The notes under the pieces were generated by a model. It saw only the letters and a program-made list of their open reading frames with translations. It was not told the DNA's origin and ran no database searches. Source: Gluconobacter frateurii (GTDB lineage: Bacteria > Pseudomonadota > Alphaproteobacteria > Acetobacterales > Acetobacteraceae). From it: 64,000 nt of DNA. Made by a program: the position numbers and the translations under genes. Location: positions 62,001-126,000 of the forward strand of contig NZ_BEWN01000006.1 of assembly GCF_002723955.1 (NCBI RefSeq). The letters run 5' to 3'. Below, one piece after another: positions 55,101 to 62,741 of the stretch. Position 1 is the first letter of the stretch; each line of letters starts with the position of its first letter.

Positions 55101-56159
55101 TCACTCTCCCCGTTTGCGTAACACGACATGCTGTACAAAACCCTCTTCCAGCGAAAATCGTGACACAACCTGATCCACTCCAAGAATTTCCTCTGCCTGT
55201 CCCGACGCAATCCGCATAAATTGACGCGGTCCAAGGCCGATCAGACCAGGCATTGAGACCCGTGCAGACACTGCATGAGCAGCTATCCGCTCATATTTTC
55301 CACGAGCCAATCGCCGAAGATCTTCCACCCTGCGACCCGGAACCCTAAAACTGTGAAATGTTTTCTCTGTTACAGGCGCATTTTCTGAGAATGTTTTTCC
55401 ATCGTAATATAAATGAGTGCTGTTACGCTGCCTTGAATCCCAGGAAGCAAGATGCACTATGACCCCTGATGATAACTGCAAATCTCGAGCAATATCGGTC
55501 TCGAAAACAATTCCATTTGCATCAATGACGCTCTGGGCCTGATTCGAAGTCTGCATTGGTTGACACACCAGCGCCTTCCCATCCGCGTACAGATCGCAAA
55601 GCGCCTCGCGCGCAACAGAAAATGCCAGATCGGCTGCAGTCTGAAATCGATGCTGAGAAAGAAAAGAGCCGCGCTTATGTTCGATTTGCCAGAACTGCCC
55701 CAACATATGATCCGGCATATCGGTCGGAAATGATACTCGTGCGTCTAGCCCGCCCGCCTCAGCTAGTACGGACAGAAGATCAGATCCAGTATGATTCAAC
55801 CATGCGTCTTGCACACGCAGATCAATCAATTGTGCCAGAGCATCTCTGCATTCCATTTCGATAACGGAATACATCGAAAGAACGCGCACATGATCTACGC
55901 GCCCCTGAAAAATCGTGCTCCAATTCGGATTAGCTACCTTTAGATCCCGAATTTCCACAGACACCCATGGGGTGACCGTAGCGCCGCTTTCAAACCAGAG
56001 TGCAGAACTGCTTACTGACGCTTGACTGCGAACAAAGGTCAGAACTGCAGTGTCACACGCCTCATATCTATGAGAATCAATTTCGAATTTTTTTAAAAAT
56101 AATACGGAATTTTCAATCCCGTCCCACAGGACACGAACCTCTAATTGACGATCTGTCAT
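55101..56159 (-). CDS. Tail hub protein (gpD / Mu gp44 class)
   Basis: 352 residues. The N-terminal half forms the hub barrel (ALQLI-type strands such as SVIEMECRDALAQLIDLRVQ) and the C-terminal half includes FRVPGRRVEDLRRLARGKYE and GPRQFMRIASGQAEEILGVD, typical of late-control gpD relatives. It docks under the tube and carries the spike. The ATG overlaps the LysM-protein stop by 4 bases. Confidence 0.78.
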   Translation of the reverse strand: MTDRQLEVRVLWDGIENSVLFLKKFEIDSHRYEACDTAVLTFVRSQASVSSSALWFESGATVTPWVSVEIRDLKVANPNWSTIFQGRVDHVRVLSMYSVIEMECRDALAQLIDLRVQDAWLNHTGSDLLSVLAEAGGLDARVSFPTDMPDHMLGQFWQIEHKRGSFLSQHRFQTAADLAFSVAREALCDLYADGKALVCQPMQTSNQAQSVIDANGIVFETDIARDLQLSSGVIVHLASWDSRQRNSTHLYYDGKTFSENAPVTEKTFHSFRVPGRRVEDLRRLARGKYERIAAHAVSARVSMPGLIGLGPRQFMRIASGQAEEILGVDQVVSRFSLEEGFVQHVVLRKRGE

Positions 56160-56365
56160 TGTCCCACGTCATCAGGAAGACCTGACGAACTCTCCGATAC
56201 AGTTCCTGGAATTTTCAGCATAAGAACTGTTTCAACCCACCCCAGATCAGGATCATTCAGCCCATTGAAATCCGCGATCCGCCACCACTGGCAAGCATCG
56301 CCCAGTTCTTTCGCCGCAACGTGAAACAGAGAAATATCCGCCGAAGTTACGATAATATCTTTCAT
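56156..56365 (-). CDS. Small LysM-like tail protein (gpX-like)
   Basis: 69 residues. A LysM-type segment ISLFHVAAKELGDACQWWRI and ADFNGLNDPDLGWV is followed by LMLKIPG. In contractile phages a small LysM protein lies between tape measure and hub genes and helps attach the hub. Spacing is 6 bases after the upstream gene with a 4-base overlap to the hub gene. Confidence 0.75.
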   Translation of the reverse strand: MKDIIVTSADISLFHVAAKELGDACQWWRIADFNGLNDPDLGWVETVLMLKIPGTVSESSSGLPDDVGQ

Positions 56366-56371
56366 GAATCC

Positions 56372-57292
56372 TCACGAATGAACTGCCGGCATTTGTGCAG
56401 TGAGGCCTTGTGCCTGTCCGACATACGCGTTCGACCGATTGACCAACCCTCCGACGTCTGCCCCCACGCTTTGTACGGCTGCATTTCCCATAACAGCGGA
56501 GAGAGAAGAGGCATTCTCGATCTGGATATTTTCAATATTCTGGCCAGAAATTTCGAGTGCCGACATCAATCCTTGTCCAGAAACACTAAGTTGCTGCGAC
56601 AAACTATCCAGAACTGTCGAGGCACCTGCCAGATTCGTAGCCCCTTGGCTTAAAGCACTGGTTGTCGCGAGTGCGTCACTGACTTTGGCAAGAGAGCCAC
56701 CCGCGCCAACCAATGTGCCCAAAGGCATGAGCTGACCTACAATCGAGCCAACCTGTCCACTTTCGACAAACAAACCGTCAGACACGGCAGAAATAACATC
56801 CGTTAATTGAGTCAAACCGCTGTCAACATCATTTCCCAAAACATCTGAAAGCGTATTTCCTACGGTTGCAGAACCCACACTTTCTGCTGGTCTTTCAAGA
56901 GTAAGCTCATATGAGCAAAGCGCACCTTTCGCTTCATAAGAATAAACGAAGCGTACAATCCAGACTTGTAGAGCAATGCCCGCCGCAGAAAACACTACAG
57001 GCGCGCCACGAACACGCATTTTCTCAATGGCCTGAGCCCGTGCCTGTGCATTCGGTCCAAGAAATTTACCTGTGAGCTCCAGACGACCTGGATCATTGCC
57101 CAGCGTATCAACAACACGCCCACCACCAGGAAGCCGATGAACCACCATCATCTGGCGGCCACCGACCTGCAAACGATCCGGAACTTCAATGCCTGTAAGT
57201 ACCAGATCCCCGAGCATGACGGGCGCCGTTGCTCCCAAACGCCCAACAGAGCCAATGGCATTTTCAAGTGCAGAGAGCGTCAAGCCCATCAA
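56372..57292 (-). CDS. Tail/baseplate adaptor protein upstream of the hub (Mu gp43 position)
   Basis: 306 residues. The N-terminal half has VPDRLQVGGRQMMVVHRLPG, GRVVDTLGNDPGRLELTGKF and KMRVRGAPVVFSAAGIALQV, resembling hub-adaptor proteins encoded just before LysM and hub genes. The C-terminal half is low-complexity and serine/alanine-rich helical (LSQQLSVSGQGLMSALEISG). The Mu gene at this place is called DNA circularisation protein, but a structural role is likelier. Start may be 57292 or 57289. Confidence 0.62.
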   Translation of the reverse strand: MMGLTLSALENAIGSVGRLGATAPVMLGDLVLTGIEVPDRLQVGGRQMMVVHRLPGGGRVVDTLGNDPGRLELTGKFLGPNAQARAQAIEKMRVRGAPVVFSAAGIALQVWIVRFVYSYEAKGALCSYELTLERPAESVGSATVGNTLSDVLGNDVDSGLTQLTDVISAVSDGLFVESGQVGSIVGQLMPLGTLVGAGGSLAKVSDALATTSALSQGATNLAGASTVLDSLSQQLSVSGQGLMSALEISGQNIENIQIENASSLSAVMGNAAVQSVGADVGGLVNRSNAYVGQAQGLTAQMPAVHS

Positions 57293-57306
57293 TGCTCTCC
57301 TTTATT

Positions 57307-58206
57307 TTAACTCATTCCAATACTGCGGCCGGGGTATTGCGGAAACCTTAGCTCATCTACGCCTCCGTGCCCCTGACGTGCCGCGAGCCTCGAACTCCGT
57401 TCCAGATCGTATCTCTCAAACATTCCAGAATGTGATTTTGAAGGAAACTCCCCCCACTCATCAGGAGAAAAATCTTCCTTTACAATACGAGGCTTACCAT
57501 TTTGATTTCGCATCATATTTTCTGAAAGATTTTTCCTTAATGGACCGGAAGGAGCCATGCTATCCTGGGACTGATTATTCGCGCTTTGAACGGAATTACG
57601 CTTCCATCCTACAAAACGGATAAAATTATTATCCTGCATTGCGGAAAAATTGTTATCACGCCCACAAAAAATTGCGCTTCCGAAATTTCCTCTCACAACA
57701 GAACGTCCAAGCTCTTTTGACTCAACTTTTTTACGACGCAATGCCTTAGAGACAAAATTAACACGCTTCGAAAAGGACGTTGCATTTTCGCGATCAGCGA
57801 ACGAAAAAACAGAATTTGAGGTCAGCTTTACGGGCCGGATCGAAGCTGGTGTGGTCGAATTTTTAAAAATCTTTTCTGGTAAATTCCTGTTTGCCAAGGT
57901 GCCGGATTTGATATCTGTCGCACCACCACGAACAATTTTCCTCAACCGCCCGAGAGAAACACGAATATTATTACCTGCTCCCGAAAAACTCTTATCCCCC
58001 TCACGAGCAGTCAATATTCTTCCTACATGCACCATTCCCGAAGGAAAACTCGACCGCAATTTTCCATCGGGGCTTAGGCGAGCTTTAAATCGTCTTCGCA
58101 ACGGCACAAACGAGGATACAGAACCTCCTGATCGCCCTCTAAAGACATGTCGGGCCACCGGCAGAGCGAACTGAAACGCCTCATTCCGTAATTTACCTGT
58201 GCGCAT
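57307..58206 (-). CDS. Unusual basic protein in the tape-measure position
   Basis: 299 residues. The gene lies where the tape-measure protein should be, between the frameshifted chaperone and the hub adaptor, and its ATG is 2 bases after the -1 frame stop. The start (FALPVARHVFRGRSGGSVSS, VPLRRRF) faintly recalls tape-measure N-termini, but the rest is polar and very basic, with no long hydrophobic helices. The DNA is strikingly AT-rich: in 57721-57780 I count 24 G/C of 60. It could be a short or decayed tape measure, or a different protein. I cannot name a function. Confidence 0.6.
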   Translation of the reverse strand: MRTGKLRNEAFQFALPVARHVFRGRSGGSVSSFVPLRRRFKARLSPDGKLRSSFPSGMVHVGRILTAREGDKSFSGAGNNIRVSLGRLRKIVRGGATDIKSGTLANRNLPEKIFKNSTTPASIRPVKLTSNSVFSFADRENATSFSKRVNFVSKALRRKKVESKELGRSVVRGNFGSAIFCGRDNNFSAMQDNNFIRFVGWKRNSVQSANNQSQDSMAPSGPLRKNLSENMMRNQNGKPRIVKEDFSPDEWGEFPSKSHSGMFERYDLERSSRLAARQGHGGVDELRFPQYPGRSIGMS

Positions 58207-58208
58207 CT

Positions 58209-58693
58209 CTATTCCCGATACTGCCTTCGACCCCAGTCAAACACATGCCCGTCGCGCTCCGCCGTGATAATGCATGCCGCCATTCGCCTAGCCCGAGACC
58301 ACGATTTCAGGATATTCCACGGCACTCCATGATCCAGAAGATATAGCATCTCCTGAAACACGGAGTGCCGGCTCAGTTTTTTGCTGTAGCCACCATAGCC
58401 TCGTCATCCTGTTCCTGCTGGAAAAGAGGATGAAGAGCCGCCACTCCAATTTTACCTAACCGGCGCGCCAGCTCACGAATTTCTTCTTTCGTTCCCGGCA
58501 TTTGCACGGGAACTCCATCAATCGCCGTAACAGAACAGATCATTTCTGCATAACCAAGCCAGGTGGCTGCAGCAGGCCCATTAACCGCCGAGCCTGCGGC
58601 TTCGATCAGATCCAGCATATCGGCGGGATCAATCTCTTTGAGAGTCAGGCAACGCCCATCCGAAAGAGACACACTTTCCGGAAGTATACTCAC
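58209..58693 (-). CDS. Tail assembly chaperone, -1 frameshift fusion product
   Basis: If ribosomes slip back one base at 58376-58382, translation continues through 55 more codons (starting LSRHSVFQEMLYLLDHGVPW and ending DGHVFDWGRRQYRE) to a TAG at 58209-58211. The fusion would have about 161 residues. A minority long form made this way is known in lambda (gpGT), P2 (E+E') and Mu. The extension has no good start of its own and ends 2 bases before the next gene, which argues that the frame is selected. A stimulatory hairpin follows the site. Confidence 0.85.
58320..58382 (-). other. Programmed -1 ribosomal frameshift element
   Basis: Heptamer A AAA AAC at 58382-58376 (minus strand, reading order), in frame as gcA AAA AAC and directly followed by TGA. 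After a 5-base spacer comes CGGCACTCCGTG (58370-58359), which pairs with CATGGAGTGCCG (58331-58320) over 12 bp with one G-U. Inside the loop CAGGAGAT (58355-58348) pairs with ATCTTCTG (58342-58335) with one G-U and a GCTAT loop. The whole is a long two-part stem at the right distance to stall ribosomes on the slippery site. Confidence 0.88.
58373..58693 (-). CDS. Tail assembly chaperone, zero-frame product
   Basis: 106 residues (gpE/gpG/Mu gp41 class). It coats the tape measure during tail assembly. The sequence is helical and acidic (LKEIDPADMLDLIEAAGSAV, KEEIRELARRLGKIGVAALH). The last codons are GCA AAA AAC TGA, carrying the -1 slippery heptamer A AAA AAC. The ATG overlaps the tube-gene stop by 4 bases. 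A fused product is described separately. Confidence 0.82.
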   Translation of the reverse strand: MSILPESVSLSDGRCLTLKEIDPADMLDLIEAAGSAVNGPAAATWLGYAEMICSVTAIDGVPVQMPGTKEEIRELARRLGKIGVAALHPLFQQEQDDEAMVATAKN

Positions 58694-59115
58694 GAGATTT
58701 TCGTCCTTGTAGAAGCAAAGAACTGGACTGTCTGATGGACCATCTGGTCAGACTGCCACGCATCATTTTTCAGTTTGATGGAAATATTCGTATATTCCCA
58801 CGTACTGGTCGTCCCGTCCGGTTCCATCACGTACTGATAGATCGTACCGCTTCCGACCGTACCCGCATTCCAGTAAGCCGCCTCAATCGCAGCCACCAGA
58901 TTGTCAAGTGCAGCACTTGCCCGAGCAATCTGAAATGAGCCTCTCCAACCATTAGGAACATTAAATTCCACAGGCATTCCGTTGAGCGGGCTGGCACGCA
59001 GAGCATGCGTCTCCTGCGAAGCGCCAAAAGACGTCACATCCCGAAGATCAACGCGCTGTCCGTTCCACAGAACCGTAATCCGGCAATCCCTGCCAATGCT
59101 GTATGGATTTGCCAT
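58690..59115 (-). CDS. Phage tail tube protein
   Basis: 141 residues. Inner tube subunit of the contractile tail. Beta-rich sequence with RDCRITVLWNGQRVDLRDVT at the start and YTNISIKLKNDAWQSDQMVH near the end. Size and place directly after the sheath gene (2-base gap) and before the chaperone (4-base overlap) identify it. Confidence 0.82.
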   Translation of the reverse strand: MANPYSIGRDCRITVLWNGQRVDLRDVTSFGASQETHALRASPLNGMPVEFNVPNGWRGSFQIARASAALDNLVAAIEAAYWNAGTVGSGTIYQYVMEPDGTTSTWEYTNISIKLKNDAWQSDQMVHQTVQFFASTRTKIS

Positions 59116-59117
59116 AT

Positions 59118-60602
59118 TCAGACACTCCCGCCTGCAGACGTCACCGTCACGGACGTACCACCCTGCAGGTTCACTACAAATTTCTCGTTGATACCCTGAT
59201 ATCGCACAGCAACATCCGCCTGAACGTATCCAAGAGCTGTCCGTGTCTGAGGGTTATTGGAACTGTCGCAAACCACACTGTAAGGCAGCTCACCGTTTTG
59301 AACACCCAGAATTCCCTGAGACAGCAGGGACGACAGAAAGCCTAAAAGCGTCGAACGAATATCCGAGAACAACGTGTCATTCACAACCTGGCCAACATAA
59401 GCTCCCATCCCTCCTGCGAGAGAAGATGCAATATAATTGGTCAGTCGCGTGTAATTGTCGCCATTTACCGTCACTTTGCTCGATGCATTATGCCCACACC
59501 GCACAGCCCAGTAAGACCCGCCTGGTGCAGGGTTGCAAATGACATCAATCCCGGCCGTAAATAGCGTGGAAAGCTCTGCCGTCGAATACGTTGCGCTACT
59601 GCCGCTCAGACCTGACTTCTGGCTACCCACAATCCCTGCCAACGCCTTGTTAAGACTCGACTGCTCAGGAGAGAGCGCGGCCAGAATGCCTGCTGCAAAA
59701 GCCTGCGGGCTGACAAGCATCATTCCATTAACGTCATCATTCCACCACAGCCAGTCACCAAACATCAATTTAACAGCTGATGAATCCAGCCCACTGGCAG
59801 CCTTAACCGCCACAGCGTTCGTCACGCTGTCATAAGAAGGGCCGGAGGCAATCATGTACGCCCCTTCCCCAAGCCCGAATGCAGCTTGAGCGGAATACGA
59901 TGTGCTGTCCGTAACCCCATGTAGAAGCGCTATCGCACAACCCTGTCCTCGCAGGGCATACATCCCTGTTCGAACACTGTCATCTTTTCCCAGAAAAGCC
60001 GAAACAGAAGGCGCCCCGCCATCCAAACCACCCGACAAGGTCACAGCGCCAACCGTGATATCAGGCACAGTCTCCGGCAGGTGCACCATAATCAGAGCCG
60101 ACAGATCCTGCGCAACAGCCGCCGCGAGCGTCGTCCAGTTACTACCGGCGTAACTGGCAAAGCCCAGAACAGGATGCGAAACTGCCAGTGCATAGCCCGA
60201 ACCTGTTGCACTTACAGTCGCAACAATACCGTTACCAACTGTCCCCGTATGGGCAGCCTGAAGAGATACATCCCCAAAACTGCCAGAGGCCGCTACATCT
60301 GTGCCATCCGTAACACGCACTACCACGAAAGAGGATGCCCCTTGCATGGCTGCGATATTCACAGCCAAACCAGCATCCGTCACTGCATTCTGTTTTGCCC
60401 CAAAGGCGGCAAGGTAATCACTCATCCCGCCTACGGGAACAGGTGAACCAACAGGCCCCCAACCCGCAGTTCCCACAATACCAAGTTTGGAAGAGGAAGC
60501 ACCTGTCAGTCCAAGTGTCTGTGGCTGTGCAATCTGCACATAAAGATTAGGCACCGTGAGTGCCGTCGTATTCAGCGTACCCGCCTGATAAACCAGAGAC
60601 AT
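59118..60602 (-). CDS. Contractile tail sheath protein
   Basis: 494 residues (Mu gpL class). The N-terminal part has KLGIVGTAGWGPVGSPVPVG and FVVVRVTDGTDVAASG; the C-terminal sheath domain has GIDVICNPAPGGSYWAVRCG, TRLTNYIASSLAGGMGAYVG and the terminal strand FVVNLQGGTSVTVTSAGGSV. Contraction of this sheath drives the tube through the envelope. It is the first gene after an internal terminator, so it may have its own promoter in 60603-60686. Confidence 0.88.
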   Translation of the reverse strand: MSLVYQAGTLNTTALTVPNLYVQIAQPQTLGLTGASSSKLGIVGTAGWGPVGSPVPVGGMSDYLAAFGAKQNAVTDAGLAVNIAAMQGASSFVVVRVTDGTDVAASGSFGDVSLQAAHTGTVGNGIVATVSATGSGYALAVSHPVLGFASYAGSNWTTLAAAVAQDLSALIMVHLPETVPDITVGAVTLSGGLDGGAPSVSAFLGKDDSVRTGMYALRGQGCAIALLHGVTDSTSYSAQAAFGLGEGAYMIASGPSYDSVTNAVAVKAASGLDSSAVKLMFGDWLWWNDDVNGMMLVSPQAFAAGILAALSPEQSSLNKALAGIVGSQKSGLSGSSATYSTAELSTLFTAGIDVICNPAPGGSYWAVRCGHNASSKVTVNGDNYTRLTNYIASSLAGGMGAYVGQVVNDTLFSDIRSTLLGFLSSLLSQGILGVQNGELPYSVVCDSSNNPQTRTALGYVQADVAVRYQGINEKFVVNLQGGTSVTVTSAGGSV

Positions 60603-60624
60603 CCGCCGGTATTACTCCCAAAAC

Positions 60625-60661
60625 AAAAAAAGCCTTCTGCTCCAGGGCCGGAACAGAAGGC
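60625..60661 (-). terminator. Internal terminator between head/connector and tail genes
   Basis: On the minus strand GCCTTCTG and CAGAAGGC form an 8-bp stem across a 14-base GC-rich loop and are followed by T7. It lies 26 bases after the stop at 60687 and 24 bases before the sheath start. It would reduce read-through from capsid genes into tail genes. Confidence 0.85.
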
Positions 60662-60686
60662 TTCTCCAATTAAATTCTTTTTCTTT

Positions 60687-61664
60687 TCAGTCTGCCGAAC
60701 TGACAACCGTACCAAACTGATTCAGCGACATTCCCGGATATTCAAACTGGGCAGACACAGAAAGAGCAGCAGAGGCCATCGCCTCCAGCGCCCGTTTCAC
60801 AACATCCTCCCCAGGTGCAGGTGCAATTGCACCAAAGCCACTGTCCTGCCCTCCGACATCAATAGTCCCCACTCCAAACATCATGTCAGCAGTCCATTGG
60901 GTCTGGAGCGTGTCAAAAATCAGCTCATAGAGATAATCCCGACGATAAACCGCCTGATTTTGCATGGCGTCAACATCTTCAACACCCACAAACTTCAACT
61001 GCGCCTGTCGACCATCCAATGTCGATATCCAGTTCTTCTCCGCAAGCTCCGTATCAAGAGACCGCCCTATCATATCCCGAACGCTGGCATCCGCGGTCCA
61101 GACTGAAACACGATACAATTGACTCTGCCGGCGGCTAACGCGAACAGACTCCCCATATCCGACAACATTTCCAAGCACCGAAACACCCGGCACACTGACA
61201 ACCGCACCATCCGCAGTCCCGTTCAGCAATTGTTTTGCCAAAGCAGAAGCCACAGTTTCTGCCGTATCTTGCGCGGTCACCGCATAAGCGGCCGTCGTCT
61301 GAAGTTCACCGTCGTCATACCAGAGGCCAACAACCCCTGAAGGAGGCAGATTTTCCGGAAAAACAACCTGCACGGATTGTCCACTCTGACGAACCGAAAC
61401 AGTCGGCAGGATACGTGCCTGAACCTGCCACGGGCGCCCCAACGGTTCCGGTACAGTCGCCCCCTTTTGAGCAGCCATCGTGACAGTCACAAAATCGGTA
61501 TAATTCCGAATATTCTGAGCTGTAAAAATATCACTGGGCAAAAGCCAGCCTCGTCGAACGATCGCCTGCCGCCCAGTAACGGAGGATTTTTCCAAACCGT
61601 CGGGGTATAATATTCCCGCACAGACATACGCCAGCGCCTGACTCATCTGAGAGGCATCCGCCAT
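60687..61664 (-). CDS. Prophage protein of unknown function, connector/tail-completion zone
   Basis: 325 residues; I do not recognise a family. It contains a central mixed region (VRQSGQSVQVVFPENLPPSG, AAYAVTAQDTAETVASALAK) and a C-terminal part (YRRDYLYELIFDTLQTQW, APAPGEDVVKRALEAMASAA). It is encoded between a connector protein and the sheath, where tail-terminator or tail-completion proteins usually lie. The position suggests that role, but no motif confirms it. Confidence 0.6.
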   Translation of the reverse strand: MADASQMSQALAYVCAGILYPDGLEKSSVTGRQAIVRRGWLLPSDIFTAQNIRNYTDFVTVTMAAQKGATVPEPLGRPWQVQARILPTVSVRQSGQSVQVVFPENLPPSGVVGLWYDDGELQTTAAYAVTAQDTAETVASALAKQLLNGTADGAVVSVPGVSVLGNVVGYGESVRVSRRQSQLYRVSVWTADASVRDMIGRSLDTELAEKNWISTLDGRQAQLKFVGVEDVDAMQNQAVYRRDYLYELIFDTLQTQWTADMMFGVGTIDVGGQDSGFGAIAPAPGEDVVKRALEAMASAALSVSAQFEYPGMSLNQFGTVVSSAD

Positions 61665-61676
61665 ATCTATGTCCTC

Positions 61677-62279
61677 TCAGATCTGCTGCAAAGACATGGT
61701 GCACCGCAAGCCCCAGTCAGACATTTCAGCAGTATTCACAGTATAGGTAACATCGAGATCTGTCGTGACCGTCATGTAAGGCTGAAGCATGACACCAGGA
61801 AGACGTGGCAGGTACATGATAAACTGACCCGGCCGTACGGAACCTGGAACGCCACTCCCCGAACCTTCTCCTTTTGACCTCAAAACAATCGCGGCAGGAC
61901 AATCCTCAATAACATTCCCTTCTGTTCCGGTCACGCCGCTGACCTGTACAACCCGGCTACAAGCGACACATAAGGGTGGCCTCAAATCCTCAACCGCCGC
62001 GACAAAAAACGTTTTCCCAGCACATGTCAGAATATCCCCAACCAGCGTATCATCTCGCCGATCCGTCAGAACATATTCCATAACCTTGCCCCAACCAGGA
62101 ACGCGGGAAAATGAAAACGAGTCATCCGTGTCAAAAGCGAGCATGGGATGGGCATAAACCGCCTGCATCGGCTCCAGCGGATTAACAGGCCGATACTGCA
62201 CACCCGTCTGCCCCAGGATACCCGCTGCTTTTGCGTGTCCTTTACAGATCCTGGACGCAATCAGTTCCAGATTCATCAT
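61677..62279 (-). CDS. Prophage protein of unknown function, head-tail connector zone
   Basis: 200 residues; family not recognised. N-terminus helical (NLELIASRICKGHAKAAGIL), then beta-rich segments (FFVAAVEDLRPPLCVACSRV, FIMYLPRLPGVMLQPYMTVT). A CVACS cysteine pair is present. The spacing (7 bases before, 12 after) puts it in the capsid-to-tail transcript; a minor capsid or stopper protein is possible. Confidence 0.6.
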   Translation of the reverse strand: MMNLELIASRICKGHAKAAGILGQTGVQYRPVNPLEPMQAVYAHPMLAFDTDDSFSFSRVPGWGKVMEYVLTDRRDDTLVGDILTCAGKTFFVAAVEDLRPPLCVACSRVVQVSGVTGTEGNVIEDCPAAIVLRSKGEGSGSGVPGSVRPGQFIMYLPRLPGVMLQPYMTVTTDLDVTYTVNTAEMSDWGLRCTMSLQQI

Positions 62280-62286
62280 GCCTCCT

Positions 62287-62688
62287 TCAAATCACCACGG
62301 CACGACCATCCTGCAGTTCCAGACCGCCCGTCACACCAAGAAACGCACAGAGACGACGCCTCCAAAGCGTAAAAAGCGTCACCCGATCCCGCAATTCATG
62401 ACCATTGTGATACCAGCTCGCAGCCTGCGCCGTATCCAGATTGTCCGAAGCCCCAAGAAGGGCCGTTTCAAGAGGGTAAAGCTGCAACAAATACAGCCGG
62501 ATCTGCTGAAGTTCTGCGCCTGACAGGTTCCCCATACGCCATTCAAGCGCTCCTTCAACCTGAAAGAAACGCCAGGATTCCTGCCCTGTCTCCCGAGACC
62601 CGACAGCCGGATACCCGCAGAACCTACGGACATCCATTTTCTCTCCTTCCGTTAAAGGAGTAGAAGACAGACTTACCGTTCCAGACAT
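62287..62688 (-). CDS. Putative head-tail connector/adaptor protein
   Basis: 133 residues from 62688, with AGGGG 6 bases upstream. The ATG at 62637, after AGGAGAG, is an alternative. The start (TPLTEGEKMDVRRFCGYPAV) resembles the opening of phage head-tail adaptors encoded just after the capsid gene. The middle is helical (LSGAELQQIRLYLLQLYPLE). Function is inferred from position and that opening. Confidence 0.62.
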   Translation of the reverse strand: MSGTVSLSSTPLTEGEKMDVRRFCGYPAVGSRETGQESWRFFQVEGALEWRMGNLSGAELQQIRLYLLQLYPLETALLGASDNLDTAQAASWYHNGHELRDRVTLFTLWRRRLCAFLGVTGGLELQDGRAVVI

Positions 62689-62741
62689 AGTTTTCCCCTG
62701 ACCTGAAAGGCCCCGTGTCCTCACGAGGCCCCAGTTCATTT

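Noticed and set aside
57650-58174. 174-codon plus-strand frame in the prophage
   Set aside because: Opposes the tightly packed minus-strand tail gene that starts 2 bases after the frameshift stop; it breaks the operon direction.
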